Source: Actinomycetes bacterium (GTDB taxonomy: Bacteria > Actinomycetota > Acidimicrobiia > Acidimicrobiales > Microtrichaceae). Taken from it: a DNA stretch of 20,748 nt. This document shows, piece by piece, positions 14,785 through 20,748 of this stretch. The translations under genes were made by a program, and so were the position numbers. The stretch is from assembly GCA_023434535.1 (NCBI GenBank), contig JAEYSR010000093.1, positions 1 to 20,748 on the forward strand, given 5' to 3'. How positions within the stretch are numbered: the first letter of the stretch is position 1; each line of letters starts with the position of its first letter. The notes under the pieces are model-generated. The model did not search any database, was not told where the DNA came from, and worked only from the letters and a program-made list of their open reading frames with translations.

Positions 14785-15288
14785 ATGACCGACGACACGA
14801 CCCCCACAGCCCCGACCGACGGCACGCCCGAGCGCATCGAGGTCGCCCGCACGATCAGGGCCGAACCGGCCGCCGTGTTCGCGGTGCTCAGCGATCCGCA
14901 TGGCCACGTCGCCATCGACAGCTCCGGGATGCTGATGAGCGCCGAGGGCGACAGGGTCACCGCCGTCGACGACACGTTCGTGGTGCACATGGACCGCGAG
15001 TCCCTGAACGACTTCCCGCTCGGCCTCTACGACGTGACCATCCGGATCGTCACCTTCGAGCAGGACCGTGAGATCGCCTGGACGATCGAGGGCCAGCTGA
15101 ACATCGGACACGTCTACGGCTACCGGCTCGAGCCCGGCGAGGAGCCGGGCACGACCGTCGCCACGAGCTACTACGACTGGTCGACGATCGAGCAGCAGTG
15201 GCGCGACGCCGGCATCTTCCCGGTCATCTCCGAGGGCGCCCTGCGAGCCACCCTCGGCATCCTCGCCAGGACCGTCCAGACCGACTGA
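14785..15288 (+). CDS. SRPBCC family protein
   Basis: The 167-residue product has the SRPBCC order: strand RIEVARTIRAEPAAVFAVLSDPHGHVAID, a central run of beta strands (VTAVDDTFVVHM, LYDVTIRIVTFEQDREIAWTIEG), and a C-terminal helix SEGALRATLGILARTVQ. A polar tail of about 16 residues precedes the fold. The motif PAAVFAVLSDP is characteristic of polyketide-cyclase/dehydrase-like members. The ligand is unknown. It shares little sequence with the other SRPBCC protein in the window. It is convergent with the M8 protease gene, with a long hairpin between them. Confidence 0.85.
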   Translation: MTDDTTPTAPTDGTPERIEVARTIRAEPAAVFAVLSDPHGHVAIDSSGMLMSAEGDRVTAVDDTFVVHMDRESLNDFPLGLYDVTIRIVTFEQDREIAWTIEGQLNIGHVYGYRLEPGEEPGTTVATSYYDWSTIEQQWRDAGIFPVISEGALRATLGILARTVQTD

Positions 15289-15295
15289 CGACCAG

Positions 15296-15355
15296 CGCCC
15301 GCTCCGTTCCCGGACATCGACGCGAACCTGTCGACATCGACGAACAGAGCGGGCG
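15296..15355. terminator. Hairpin between convergent SRPBCC and M8 protease genes
   Basis: CGCCCGCTC (15296-15304) pairs with GAGCGGGCG (15347-15355). GTTC (15306-15309) pairs with GAAC (15342-15345). The single mismatch C15305/A15346 turns into G-U on the minus strand. The loop holds two direct copies of GACATCGACG (15313-15322, 15333-15342). No T-run follows. A bidirectional terminator is the likeliest role. Confidence 0.6.
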
Positions 15356-15363
15356 TGGGTCGC

Positions 15364-16542
15364 TCAGCCCTTCAGGACCCAGTCGGGCAGCGTCTCCACG
15401 GGCGTGGTGTGCTGGTGCGTCGACGTCCCGGCCCGCAGGGCCGACCCCGGCCACATGCCGGGCAGGTGGTACTCGTCGGCGCCGGCGAGGTCGACCCCGT
15501 AGGCCCGGTCGGCCAACGCGCCGATCGTCACGCGGCTCAGCCGCTCGTCGGCGTCGCTGTAGCCGGTCATCAGCTCGTTGTCGAAGACCGACTCACGCCA
15601 GTGCGCTCCGAACGTGCCGGAGCCGCCGCCGTCCTCGACCGGCACCTTCCCGGTCCCGCCGAGCTCGTGCCACGCCGCGTTCGCGGCCGGCCCGTTGTAG
15701 GTCGGGTTGGTGAGGAGGTCGTCGATCCGACCCTCCGCGGCCCAGTTGAGGCCGATGCCGAGGACGTGGCCCATCTCGTGGACGATCAGGTCCTCCAGGC
15801 CGCCGTCGGCTGCGTACTCCGCCAGGTCGGCGGAGTCGAACTCCATCAGACCGAAGTACGGCTCCCCGGTGCTCGCTCGCTTGCCGAGCGCACCCGCTTG
15901 ACCGAGCAGGCCGAGCGGACCGTCGAGGTAGACGGCGCGGGCCGCGATCATGACGTCGTCGACCGAACCGTTGTAGGCGGGGATCCAGCCGAGGAACCCG
16001 GCGGGCACCACGAGCGGCTCGGGGTCCCAGCCGTCGACGATGACCCGCTCCCACCGCTCCGCCGCCGCCTCGAAGGCGCTGCGGTACTCCGGGGCCATGC
16101 CGGGATCGAACAGCAGGGTGATGTCGAACTGCTCGCTCGGCCCGGGCGTGATCAGCTTGGGGTCGGCGAAGGAGGTGGGGGCGGCGAGCGCACCGTCGGT
16201 CACGTCGATCGACGGCACGATCGTGCCCTCCTGGTCGTACTGCACCAGGAGGTCGCCGACGGTCGGGCACGGCGAGATCGTGCGGTCGTGGGTGCCGTCG
16301 CCGTCCAGGTCGACGTGGCAGACCAGCGTGTCGCCGTTCGGGTCCGAGATCCGCCACTGCAGCGTCGCCACCACCGGCGCCTCGTCCCGCGGCGCGACCA
16401 GCCGGAAGTCGTGGACCTCCGGAGGCATCGGGTCGACAGGGACCGTCGGACCGGGTCCCGTCGGCGGCGGAGTGCATGCTGCGGCAGCCGCCCCGACCAG
16501 CACCGTGGCACCGATGAACGTGCGGATGGCTCTGGCGTTCAC
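15364..16542 (-). CDS. Leishmanolysin-like (M8) zinc metalloprotease, lipoprotein
   Basis: The 392-residue protein starts with a lipoprotein signal (MNARAIRTFIGATVLVGAAAAAC, Cys23) followed by a Pro-rich linker, so it acts outside the cytoplasmic membrane. A segment at about 60-90 (DPNGDTLVCHVDLDGDGTHD) looks like a small calcium-binding beta unit. The catalytic core has H255-E256-M-G-H259, then a third histidine H314 in FGAHWRESVF, 55 residues on, and ELMTG as the Met-turn just after. This long gap and the HW...ELMTG order are the mark of family M8 rather than ordinary metzincins. The GTG at 16542 follows GAGGGGGG. It is divergent from the CYTH-CHAD gene. Its target is unknown. Confidence 0.87.
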   Translation of the reverse strand: MNARAIRTFIGATVLVGAAAAACTPPPTGPGPTVPVDPMPPEVHDFRLVAPRDEAPVVATLQWRISDPNGDTLVCHVDLDGDGTHDRTISPCPTVGDLLVQYDQEGTIVPSIDVTDGALAAPTSFADPKLITPGPSEQFDITLLFDPGMAPEYRSAFEAAAERWERVIVDGWDPEPLVVPAGFLGWIPAYNGSVDDVMIAARAVYLDGPLGLLGQAGALGKRASTGEPYFGLMEFDSADLAEYAADGGLEDLIVHEMGHVLGIGLNWAAEGRIDDLLTNPTYNGPAANAAWHELGGTGKVPVEDGGGSGTFGAHWRESVFDNELMTGYSDADERLSRVTIGALADRAYGVDLAGADEYHLPGMWPGSALRAGTSTHQHTTPVETLPDWVLKG

Positions 16543-16589
16543 TGCATCCCCCCTCGCCCGACCGGATCGCCCCCGGTCGACGTGCCGCG

Positions 16590-16595
16590 ATGGTA
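16590..16595 (-). promoter_or_regulatory. Candidate -10 element of the M8 protease gene
   Basis: TACCAT on the minus strand fits TANNNT and would start a transcript with a leader of about 40 nt carrying the GAGGGGGG ribosome binding site. No clear -35. Confidence 0.3.
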
Positions 16596-16661
16596 GATGT
16601 CCGGGGCCGGCGCCGACGAGATCCGACCCGCCCCGACCGCAGCGTGCGGTAGTGATGTGGG

Positions 16662-18230
16662 ATGGGAACGGAGAGGGAGCTCAAGTACGACCTGGAGGCC
16701 GACCGCGACGTCGACCTCGCGGGCCTGCCGGGCACGTCGGGCCCGGAGCACCGGGTCACGCTGGTCGCCGACTACTGGGACACCGCGTCCGGTCGGCTGC
16801 GGGCATGGGGAGTGACGGTCCGGCACCGGCGCGCCAGCGACGACAGCGAGCTCGGCTGGACGGTCAAGATCCCCGTTCCCTCCGGATCGAGCGACCGGTC
16901 CGACGGACCTGCCCGCACCCGGCGCGAGGTCGACGTGGAGGGCCACCCGTCGACGCCGCCGGCCCGGGTGCTGGCGGTGGTGAGCGGCCTCCTGGGCGGC
17001 GAACCCCTCGTCCACGTCGCCCGGCTCACGACGGTGAGGACGTCCGCCGACCGCACCTTCGGAGGCCGACCTGGTGTCGACCCCGGGGTGCGGCTCGACT
17101 GCGACAGGGTCGCCGTCGAGGTCGGCGACGACGTCCACCGCTTCCTCCAGCTCGAGGTGGAGTCGACAGGGGACGACGCTCTGCTCGACCGTGTCGAGGC
17201 CTGGGCGCACGACGCCGGCCTGGTTCCGTCGGCCGCCGCCAACAAGCTCGAGCAGGCGCTCGGGCCGGGCAGGTCCAGGGTTCCCCGGGTCCCGGAGCTC
17301 GACGGTCGGTCCCGAGTGCGCGAGCTCGTCCAGGCGGCGATCGCGGGCCCGGTCCGAGATCTTGTCGCCCACGACCCGCTTCTGCGTGACGAGCTGACGC
17401 ACCTTCCGACGATCGGGTCGGAGCGACGGGACGACGGCAGCGGGACGACCTGGGATCCCGACGACGGGGTGGTGCACGCCGCCGCGTCCGCGGCGCGCCG
17501 CGTGCGGGACGGACTGGTGTCGTTCGAGGACGTCCTGGATCCCGGCCCCCTCGGGGCGATCGCCGACGAGCTGGACGCGTGGACCGAGCTCCTCGGCGCG
17601 CTCGACGACGCGCTGTCGCTCCGGTCCCGCCTCCGACCGTTCGGCCGGTCCGACACGTTCGTCGCGCTCGTGGAGGAGAACGCGGAGTCCGCCGGACGGC
17701 GCGTCTCGACCGAGGTCCACCACGCCCGGTTCCACGCCTTGCTGGCCGATCTCCTGAGGACGGCGGCCGACCCGCCCCTGGCCGACGGCGTGGACGGCCG
17801 GGCGCGTGCCGCGGACCTGCTCGACCGGGCGAACCGACAGGCGTGGAAGGAGCTCGCCGCAGCAGTGCACCGGGTCGAGGACGAGGCACCCGGAGCACCG
17901 TCCGCCGAGGCGTGCATCGACCAGGTCGCTGCGGCGGCCGCCCGCTCGGCCTCGCTCGCCGAGCTGTCGGTCCCGTCGGTCGGCGACCACGCATCGGACG
18001 CGGCGTCGCGGCTGGGCGAGCTCCGCGACCGGCTGGGAGCCCGGCGCGACGCCGTGGTCCTGCAGCAGTGGATCGAGCGGCTGGTCGCGACCGAGGGCCG
18101 GGACCTCGACGCCGCGACGGCGTTCCGGGCCGGCGAGCTCCACATGGCGGCGCGCCTGGATCCGGCCCGCACGTCGGACTGGCACCCGCTGTGGGAGCGG
18201 GCGCGACGACGCCGACCCTCGCACTGGTGA
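16662..18230 (+). CDS. CYTH and CHAD domain-containing protein
   Basis: The 522-residue protein joins two domains. CYTH (about 1-200) opens with the triphosphate-tunnel signature E-R-E-L-K and ends at SAAANKLEQAL; it has paired charged strands such as VTVRHRR and WTVKIPV, suited to bind triphosphate or polyphosphate and metal. CHAD (about 220-510) is a helical, basic and histidine-containing domain, with VVHAAASAARRVRDGLVSFEDVL and RVSTEVHHARFHALLADLL. CHAD domains are known to bind inorganic polyphosphate. Enzyme activity is unproven. The ATG at 16662 starts directly at the ExExK motif; TAGTGA lies six bases upstream. No ppk or ppx gene is in the window. It is convergent with the serine hydrolase gene. 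Confidence 0.9.
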   Translation: MGTERELKYDLEADRDVDLAGLPGTSGPEHRVTLVADYWDTASGRLRAWGVTVRHRRASDDSELGWTVKIPVPSGSSDRSDGPARTRREVDVEGHPSTPPARVLAVVSGLLGGEPLVHVARLTTVRTSADRTFGGRPGVDPGVRLDCDRVAVEVGDDVHRFLQLEVESTGDDALLDRVEAWAHDAGLVPSAAANKLEQALGPGRSRVPRVPELDGRSRVRELVQAAIAGPVRDLVAHDPLLRDELTHLPTIGSERRDDGSGTTWDPDDGVVHAAASAARRVRDGLVSFEDVLDPGPLGAIADELDAWTELLGALDDALSLRSRLRPFGRSDTFVALVEENAESAGRRVSTEVHHARFHALLADLLRTAADPPLADGVDGRARAADLLDRANRQAWKELAAAVHRVEDEAPGAPSAEACIDQVAAAAARSASLAELSVPSVGDHASDAASRLGELRDRLGARRDAVVLQQWIERLVATEGRDLDAATAFRAGELHMAARLDPARTSDWHPLWERARRRRPSHW

Positions 18231-18236
18231 CGGGTC

Positions 18237-18253
18237 CGGCCGACTGTCGGCCG
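18237..18253. terminator. Hairpin between convergent CYTH-CHAD and serine hydrolase genes
   Basis: CGGCCGA (18237-18243) and TCGGCCG (18247-18253) form a perfect 7-bp stem with a 3-base loop in the 31-base gap between two converging genes. No T-run. It could serve both strands. Confidence 0.55.
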
Positions 18254-18261
18254 AACAGCGA

Positions 18262-19443
18262 TCAGCCGAACACCTCTCGCCGGACGTCCACCGCGTACGC
18301 CTGGAGGTCGGGCGAGCTCCACATCCGGTCCGTGAGCAGCACCAGAGAGGTCCCGGTCCCGGGGTCGCTGGTCCAGATCGAGCCGAAGCCCCCGTCCCAC
18401 CAGATCGATCCGGCCGGACCCATCGGCGTGTCGGCCAGGTTCACCGCCACGCCGAGACCCCAACCGGTGCCGTCGAGCAGTTCCGCGTGGGCCCCCTCGA
18501 CCTCGGTCAGCTGATCACGCGACATCTCCGCCACGAGCTCGGCCGGGAGCACCTCCACCCCGGCGTCGGAGATGCCGCCGCGGAGCAGCATGCGGGCGAA
18601 GGCGGTGTAGTCCGCGACCGTCGAGACCAGACCGGCGCCCGCCGACGGGAAGCTCGGGGGCGCGCTCCAGTCGCCCCTCACCTCGTCGTGGACCACGACC
18701 TCGTCGGAGTCGTGGTCGAGCCGGGTGCAGGCCCCGAACCGGTCCAGCGATCCCTCCGGGACCCAGAAGCCCGTGTCGACCATGCCGAGCGGATCGAGCA
18801 CGGTTCGCGCCAGGACGTCGGCCAGTGATCCACCACCGATCCGCTGGAGCCAGACGCCGAGCACGTCGGAGCCGAGGTGGTAGCTCCAGCCGGTCCCGGG
18901 CTGGAACCGCAACGGCAGCGTCCCCATGGCGGCGATCCACTCGTCGGGCGGCGGCCAGCCGTTGGGGTCGGGACCACCGAAGGCCACGCCGAGGTTCTCC
19001 GCCGCCCGGTCCCAGGGCGTCGGACCGTCGCCGAAGAAGTCCATCCCCCACCCGAGCGTGAAGGCCATGAGGTCCCGCAGCGCGACCGGCCGGTCCGCCG
19101 GGACGGTGTCGTGCACCTCGGCGTCAGGAGAGCGCAGCACCCGCAGCTCGGCGAGCTCGGGAAGGTGGAGCCCCACCGGCTCGTCCAGGTCCGCCCGATC
19201 GTCCGCCACGAACGTCAGCGCCGCCACCGCGGCGATCGGCTTGGACATCGAGGTGATGCGGTAGATCGAGTCGAGCTGCGCCGCTGTGCCGTCGTGGAAC
19301 CTGCCGGCCGACCCGTCGGCGACGACGTCGCCGCGCTGCACCCGCCACGATGCGGCCCCGACGTGGCCCGCGTCGACGTGTCGACGAACCGCCTGTTGCA
19401 GTCGTTCGGCCAGGTCGTCGTCGGTCCTCGCTGCGGTGGCCAT
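18262..19443 (-). CDS. Beta-lactamase-family serine hydrolase (class C-like)
   Basis: The 393-residue protein belongs to the penicillin-binding-protein-like serine hydrolases (EstB/class C beta-lactamase type). The nucleophile motif is S65-M-S-K68 in ITSMSKPI, the second motif is Y188 in WSYHLGSDVLG, and the third region is WWDGGFGS near the C-terminus. Other family blocks are LRDLMAFTLGWG, PLGMVDTGFWVP and SAGAGLVSTVADYTAFARMLL. There is no signal peptide, so a cytoplasmic esterase or amidase is more likely than an antibiotic-resistance enzyme. The ATG at 19443 has GGAGAGG directly upstream; a longer frame to 19512 has no such site. It is divergent from the 55-residue membrane protein, 56 bases apart. 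Confidence 0.92.
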   Translation of the reverse strand: MATAARTDDDLAERLQQAVRRHVDAGHVGAASWRVQRGDVVADGSAGRFHDGTAAQLDSIYRITSMSKPIAAVAALTFVADDRADLDEPVGLHLPELAELRVLRSPDAEVHDTVPADRPVALRDLMAFTLGWGMDFFGDGPTPWDRAAENLGVAFGGPDPNGWPPPDEWIAAMGTLPLRFQPGTGWSYHLGSDVLGVWLQRIGGGSLADVLARTVLDPLGMVDTGFWVPEGSLDRFGACTRLDHDSDEVVVHDEVRGDWSAPPSFPSAGAGLVSTVADYTAFARMLLRGGISDAGVEVLPAELVAEMSRDQLTEVEGAHAELLDGTGWGLGVAVNLADTPMGPAGSIWWDGGFGSIWTSDPGTGTSLVLLTDRMWSSPDLQAYAVDVRREVFG

Positions 19444-19487
19444 GCCTCTCCGACGTTCCGGGGGCCGACGCATCATCGGCCCCGTGG

Positions 19488-19493
19488 CAGCCT
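19488..19493 (+). promoter_or_regulatory. Possible -10 hexamer of the small membrane protein gene
   Basis: CAGCCT ends six bases before the GTG at 19500. The spacing equals that of the deaminase and lactonase genes; the first base is off consensus. Confidence 0.25.
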
Positions 19494-19499
19494 GGGGTG

Positions 19500-19667
19500 G
19501 TGACGTCGGCACAGGAAGCCCTGATCATCCTGCTGCTCGTGATCGTATTGGTCGTCCTGTTCGGCTCCGGCTTCTTCGCCCTGCTGCGCGAGCGCTACCG
19601 CCGCGGGCGTGCCGGCGACGACGAGCCGACACCGGGCCGGACGTCCCGGAAGCGCCGGCGCGACTGA
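19500..19667 (+). CDS. Small single-pass membrane protein (55 residues)
   Basis: I do not recognise a family. The product has a short N-terminus (VTSAQEA), one strongly hydrophobic segment at about 7-27 (LIILLLVIVLVVLFGSGFFALL), and a charged tail rich in Arg with RERYRRGR and ending KRRRD. By the positive-inside rule the tail is cytoplasmic. The coding case is the membrane segment, the G/C-ending codons and the fit between two real genes. The GTG at 19500 is the only start close to the hydrophobic segment. It precedes the lactonase-like gene by 37 bases, though that gene seems to have its own promoter. Confidence 0.65.
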   Translation: MTSAQEALIILLLVIVLVVLFGSGFFALLRERYRRGRAGDDEPTPGRTSRKRRRD

Positions 19668-19692
19668 GCCGGGCCGGCGCTCGTCGCGCTGT

Positions 19693-19698
19693 TACCGT
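19693..19698 (+). promoter_or_regulatory. -10 element placing a leaderless start on the lactonase-like gene
   Basis: TACCGT fits TANNNT and ends six bases before the ATG at 19705. There is no Shine-Dalgarno site, so a leaderless mRNA is likely. Confidence 0.5.
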
Positions 19699-19704
19699 CC
19701 GCCC

Positions 19705-20442
19705 ATGACGGCACGGCTGCGAGCGTTCACCACCGGTTGGCTCACCACGGACCGGGCCGGGCTCATCGAGGGCGGCGAGGGGGCCATGCGCATCCCCGTC
19801 GTGTCGTACCTCGTCGAGCACGCCAAGGGTTCGCTGGTGTTCGACACCGGCTTGCACCCCGACGTGCGGGTCGACGCCCACGCCCGGATCGGCGGGCTGG
19901 CGGACTTCTTCGACACCCAACTCCCCGAGGGCACGGCGATCGACGAGCGGGCGGCCGAGCTGGCCTCCGGGATCGACATGGTCGTGTGCTCGCACCTGCA
20001 CTTCGACCACTGCGGCGGCAACGCGCTGCTCGGCGACCTCCCGGTCCTGGTCCAGCGGACCGAGTGGGACGCCGCTCACGGCGGGGATCCGCTCGCGGGC
20101 TACCAGTCCCACGACGTCGACACCGGCCAGGAGGTGCAGCTGCTCGACGGCGAGCACGACGTGTTCGGCGACGGCTCCGTGGTGTGCCTCCCCACGCCGG
20201 GTCACACGGCGGGCCACCAGTCCCTGCGCGTCCGCACCGACACGTCAGAGGTCGTCCTCACCGGCGACGCCTGCTACTTCCGGGAGAGCCTCGACACCGG
20301 CAGGCTCCCGCTGTTCGGCCACGACGCCGACCAGCAGCAGCGCAGCCTGGACCTGCTGAGGTCGATGGAGGCGGCCGGCTCACGGCTCGTGTTCGGCCAC
20401 GACCCGGACCAGATCCCGAACGACTCCCCGATCGAGCTCTGA
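19705..20442 (+). CDS. Metallo-beta-lactamase fold hydrolase, N-acyl homoserine lactonase-like
   Basis: The 245-residue protein has a complete dinuclear metal site: H97, H99, D101 and H102 in SHLHFDHCGG, H167 in PTPGHTAGHQS, D188 in LTGDACYF and H232 in VFGHDPDQ. Tyr191, in GDACY, sits where the AiiA-type lactonases have their catalytic-site tyrosine (GDASY), which supports an AHL-lactonase-like or other lactonase activity over beta-lactamase or glyoxalase II. It has no signal peptide, so it acts in the cytoplasm. The substrate is not proven; many relatives are general lactonases. The ATG at 19705 follows TACCGT by six bases. It ends at a hairpin doublet and converges on an oxidoreductase gene. 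Confidence 0.9.
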   Translation: MTARLRAFTTGWLTTDRAGLIEGGEGAMRIPVVSYLVEHAKGSLVFDTGLHPDVRVDAHARIGGLADFFDTQLPEGTAIDERAAELASGIDMVVCSHLHFDHCGGNALLGDLPVLVQRTEWDAAHGGDPLAGYQSHDVDTGQEVQLLDGEHDVFGDGSVVCLPTPGHTAGHQSLRVRTDTSEVVLTGDACYFRESLDTGRLPLFGHDADQQQRSLDLLRSMEAAGSRLVFGHDPDQIPNDSPIEL

Positions 20443-20444
20443 CC

Positions 20445-20569
20445 CGAGCTCTGTCGCGCTCTCGGTGCAACGGCCGTCGTCCGGCGATCAGAACACACAG
20501 AGCTCGAAGCCCCGCACTCTGTGTGCAACGCGCGTCGTGGGGCGACGGTCAGGACACACAGAGTGGGGG
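20445..20569. repeat. Two related hairpin units at a convergent junction
   Basis: Unit A has a perfect 10-bp stem, CGAGCTCTGT (20445-20454) with ACAGAGCTCG (20497-20506). Unit B has a perfect 11-bp stem, CACTCTGTGTG (20515-20525) with CACACAGAGTG (20555-20565), which extends after one mismatch by CCC/GGG. Both loops share TGCAACG, CGTCGT, GGCGA and then TCAG before the right arm, so A and B are diverged direct copies. Unit B has an inner stem CGTCG/CGACG. The units fill the gap between the lactonase-like and oxidoreductase genes; no gene is visible. Bidirectional termination or a REP-like family are likely. Confidence 0.85.
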
Positions 20570-20571
20570 GA

Positions 20572-20748
20572 TCAGGCGATCCGGACCACGGTGCGGCCGA
20601 TGCTGCGGCGGTCGCGGTGGTCCGCGAGGGCGGCGCCGGCATCCTCCATCGACACCACCCGCCCGACGTAGGGCTCGACGGAACCGGAGGCGACCAGCTC
20701 GCACAACGCGGCGTGGACCTGGTCGCCGTCGGCCCGGGCGAAGGGGTT
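20572..20748 (-). CDS. MDR-family oxidoreductase (quinone oxidoreductase/zinc-type dehydrogenase), C-terminal 58 residues
   Basis: The gene runs off the right edge of the window, so only its end is seen. The fragment reads NPFARADGDQVHAALCELVA, then SGSVEPYVGRVVSMEDAGAALADH and RDRRSIGRTVVRIA. This is the usual C-terminus of medium-chain dehydrogenases/quinone oxidoreductases: LLASGxxxPxVxxxxxLEDAxxAxxxxxxRxxxGKxVxxx. It would reduce a quinone, enone or similar substrate with NADPH. Cofactor and zinc-site regions are outside the window, so the subfamily cannot be decided. It is convergent with the lactonase-like gene. Confidence 0.85.
   Translation of the reverse strand, partial: NPFARADGDQVHAALCELVASGSVEPYVGRVVSMEDAGAALADHRDRRSIGRTVVRIA

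Noticed and set aside
19705..20442. A quorum-quenching system built on the lactonase-like enzyme and the serine hydrolase
   Set aside because: The genes are divergent units, no luxI or luxR-like gene is present, and the lactonase family acts on many lactones.

Overview
The window is very GC-rich, almost gapless bacterial chromosome. It uses many GTG starts, its codons end mostly in G or C, and the gene mix (lipoproteins, Kup, GlgX, SRPBCC proteins, CYTH-CHAD) fits an actinobacterium, possibly of the Acidimicrobiia type. That placement is inference from composition and gene content; there is no rRNA in the window. I saw no tRNA, IS element, phage gene or CRISPR array.

Layout. 2-403 (+): C-terminal end of an ABC ATPase. 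421-540: two tandem 60-bp hairpin units at a convergent junction. 554-6890 (-): a TPP riboswitch, then thiN (thiamine pyrophosphokinase), thiB-like binding lipoprotein and thiP-like double permease, followed by an SRPBCC protein and glycogen debranching enzyme GlgX. 6959-10821 (-): an orphan degenerate receiver-like protein, an acyl-CoA dehydrogenase with a promoter and a strong hairpin in its leader, and the potassium transporter Kup. 10904-11875 (-): alpha/beta hydrolase, divergent from glucose-6-phosphate dehydrogenase (zwf, 11987-13531, +). 13642-15288 (+): an adenosine/adenine deaminase-family enzyme and a second SRPBCC protein. 15364-16542 (-): a leishmanolysin-like (M8) metalloprotease lipoprotein, divergent from a CYTH-CHAD protein (16662-18230, +). 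18262-19443 (-): beta-lactamase-family serine hydrolase, divergent from a 55-residue membrane protein and an AHL-lactonase-like metallo-beta-lactamase. 20445-20569: a second, unrelated doublet of hairpins, then the C-terminus of an MDR-family oxidoreductase.

How the genes work together. The clearest unit is thiamine salvage: the riboswitch senses TPP, ThiB and ThiP import thiamine, and ThiN converts it to TPP. No ThiQ-type ATPase is encoded beside them. The other genes are mostly stand-alone housekeeping or hydrolase genes.

Patterns worth attention: (1) hairpin elements at convergent gene ends, two of them as direct doublets of different sequence families; (2) two classes of translation start, with clear Shine-Dalgarno genes beside genes whose start lies 6-7 nt after a -10-like hexamer, suggesting leaderless mRNAs; (3) a deaminase with all metal ligands but without the catalytic glutamate; (4) a receiver-like protein with no phosphorylation residues. 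I did not find a clear multi-gene novel system.
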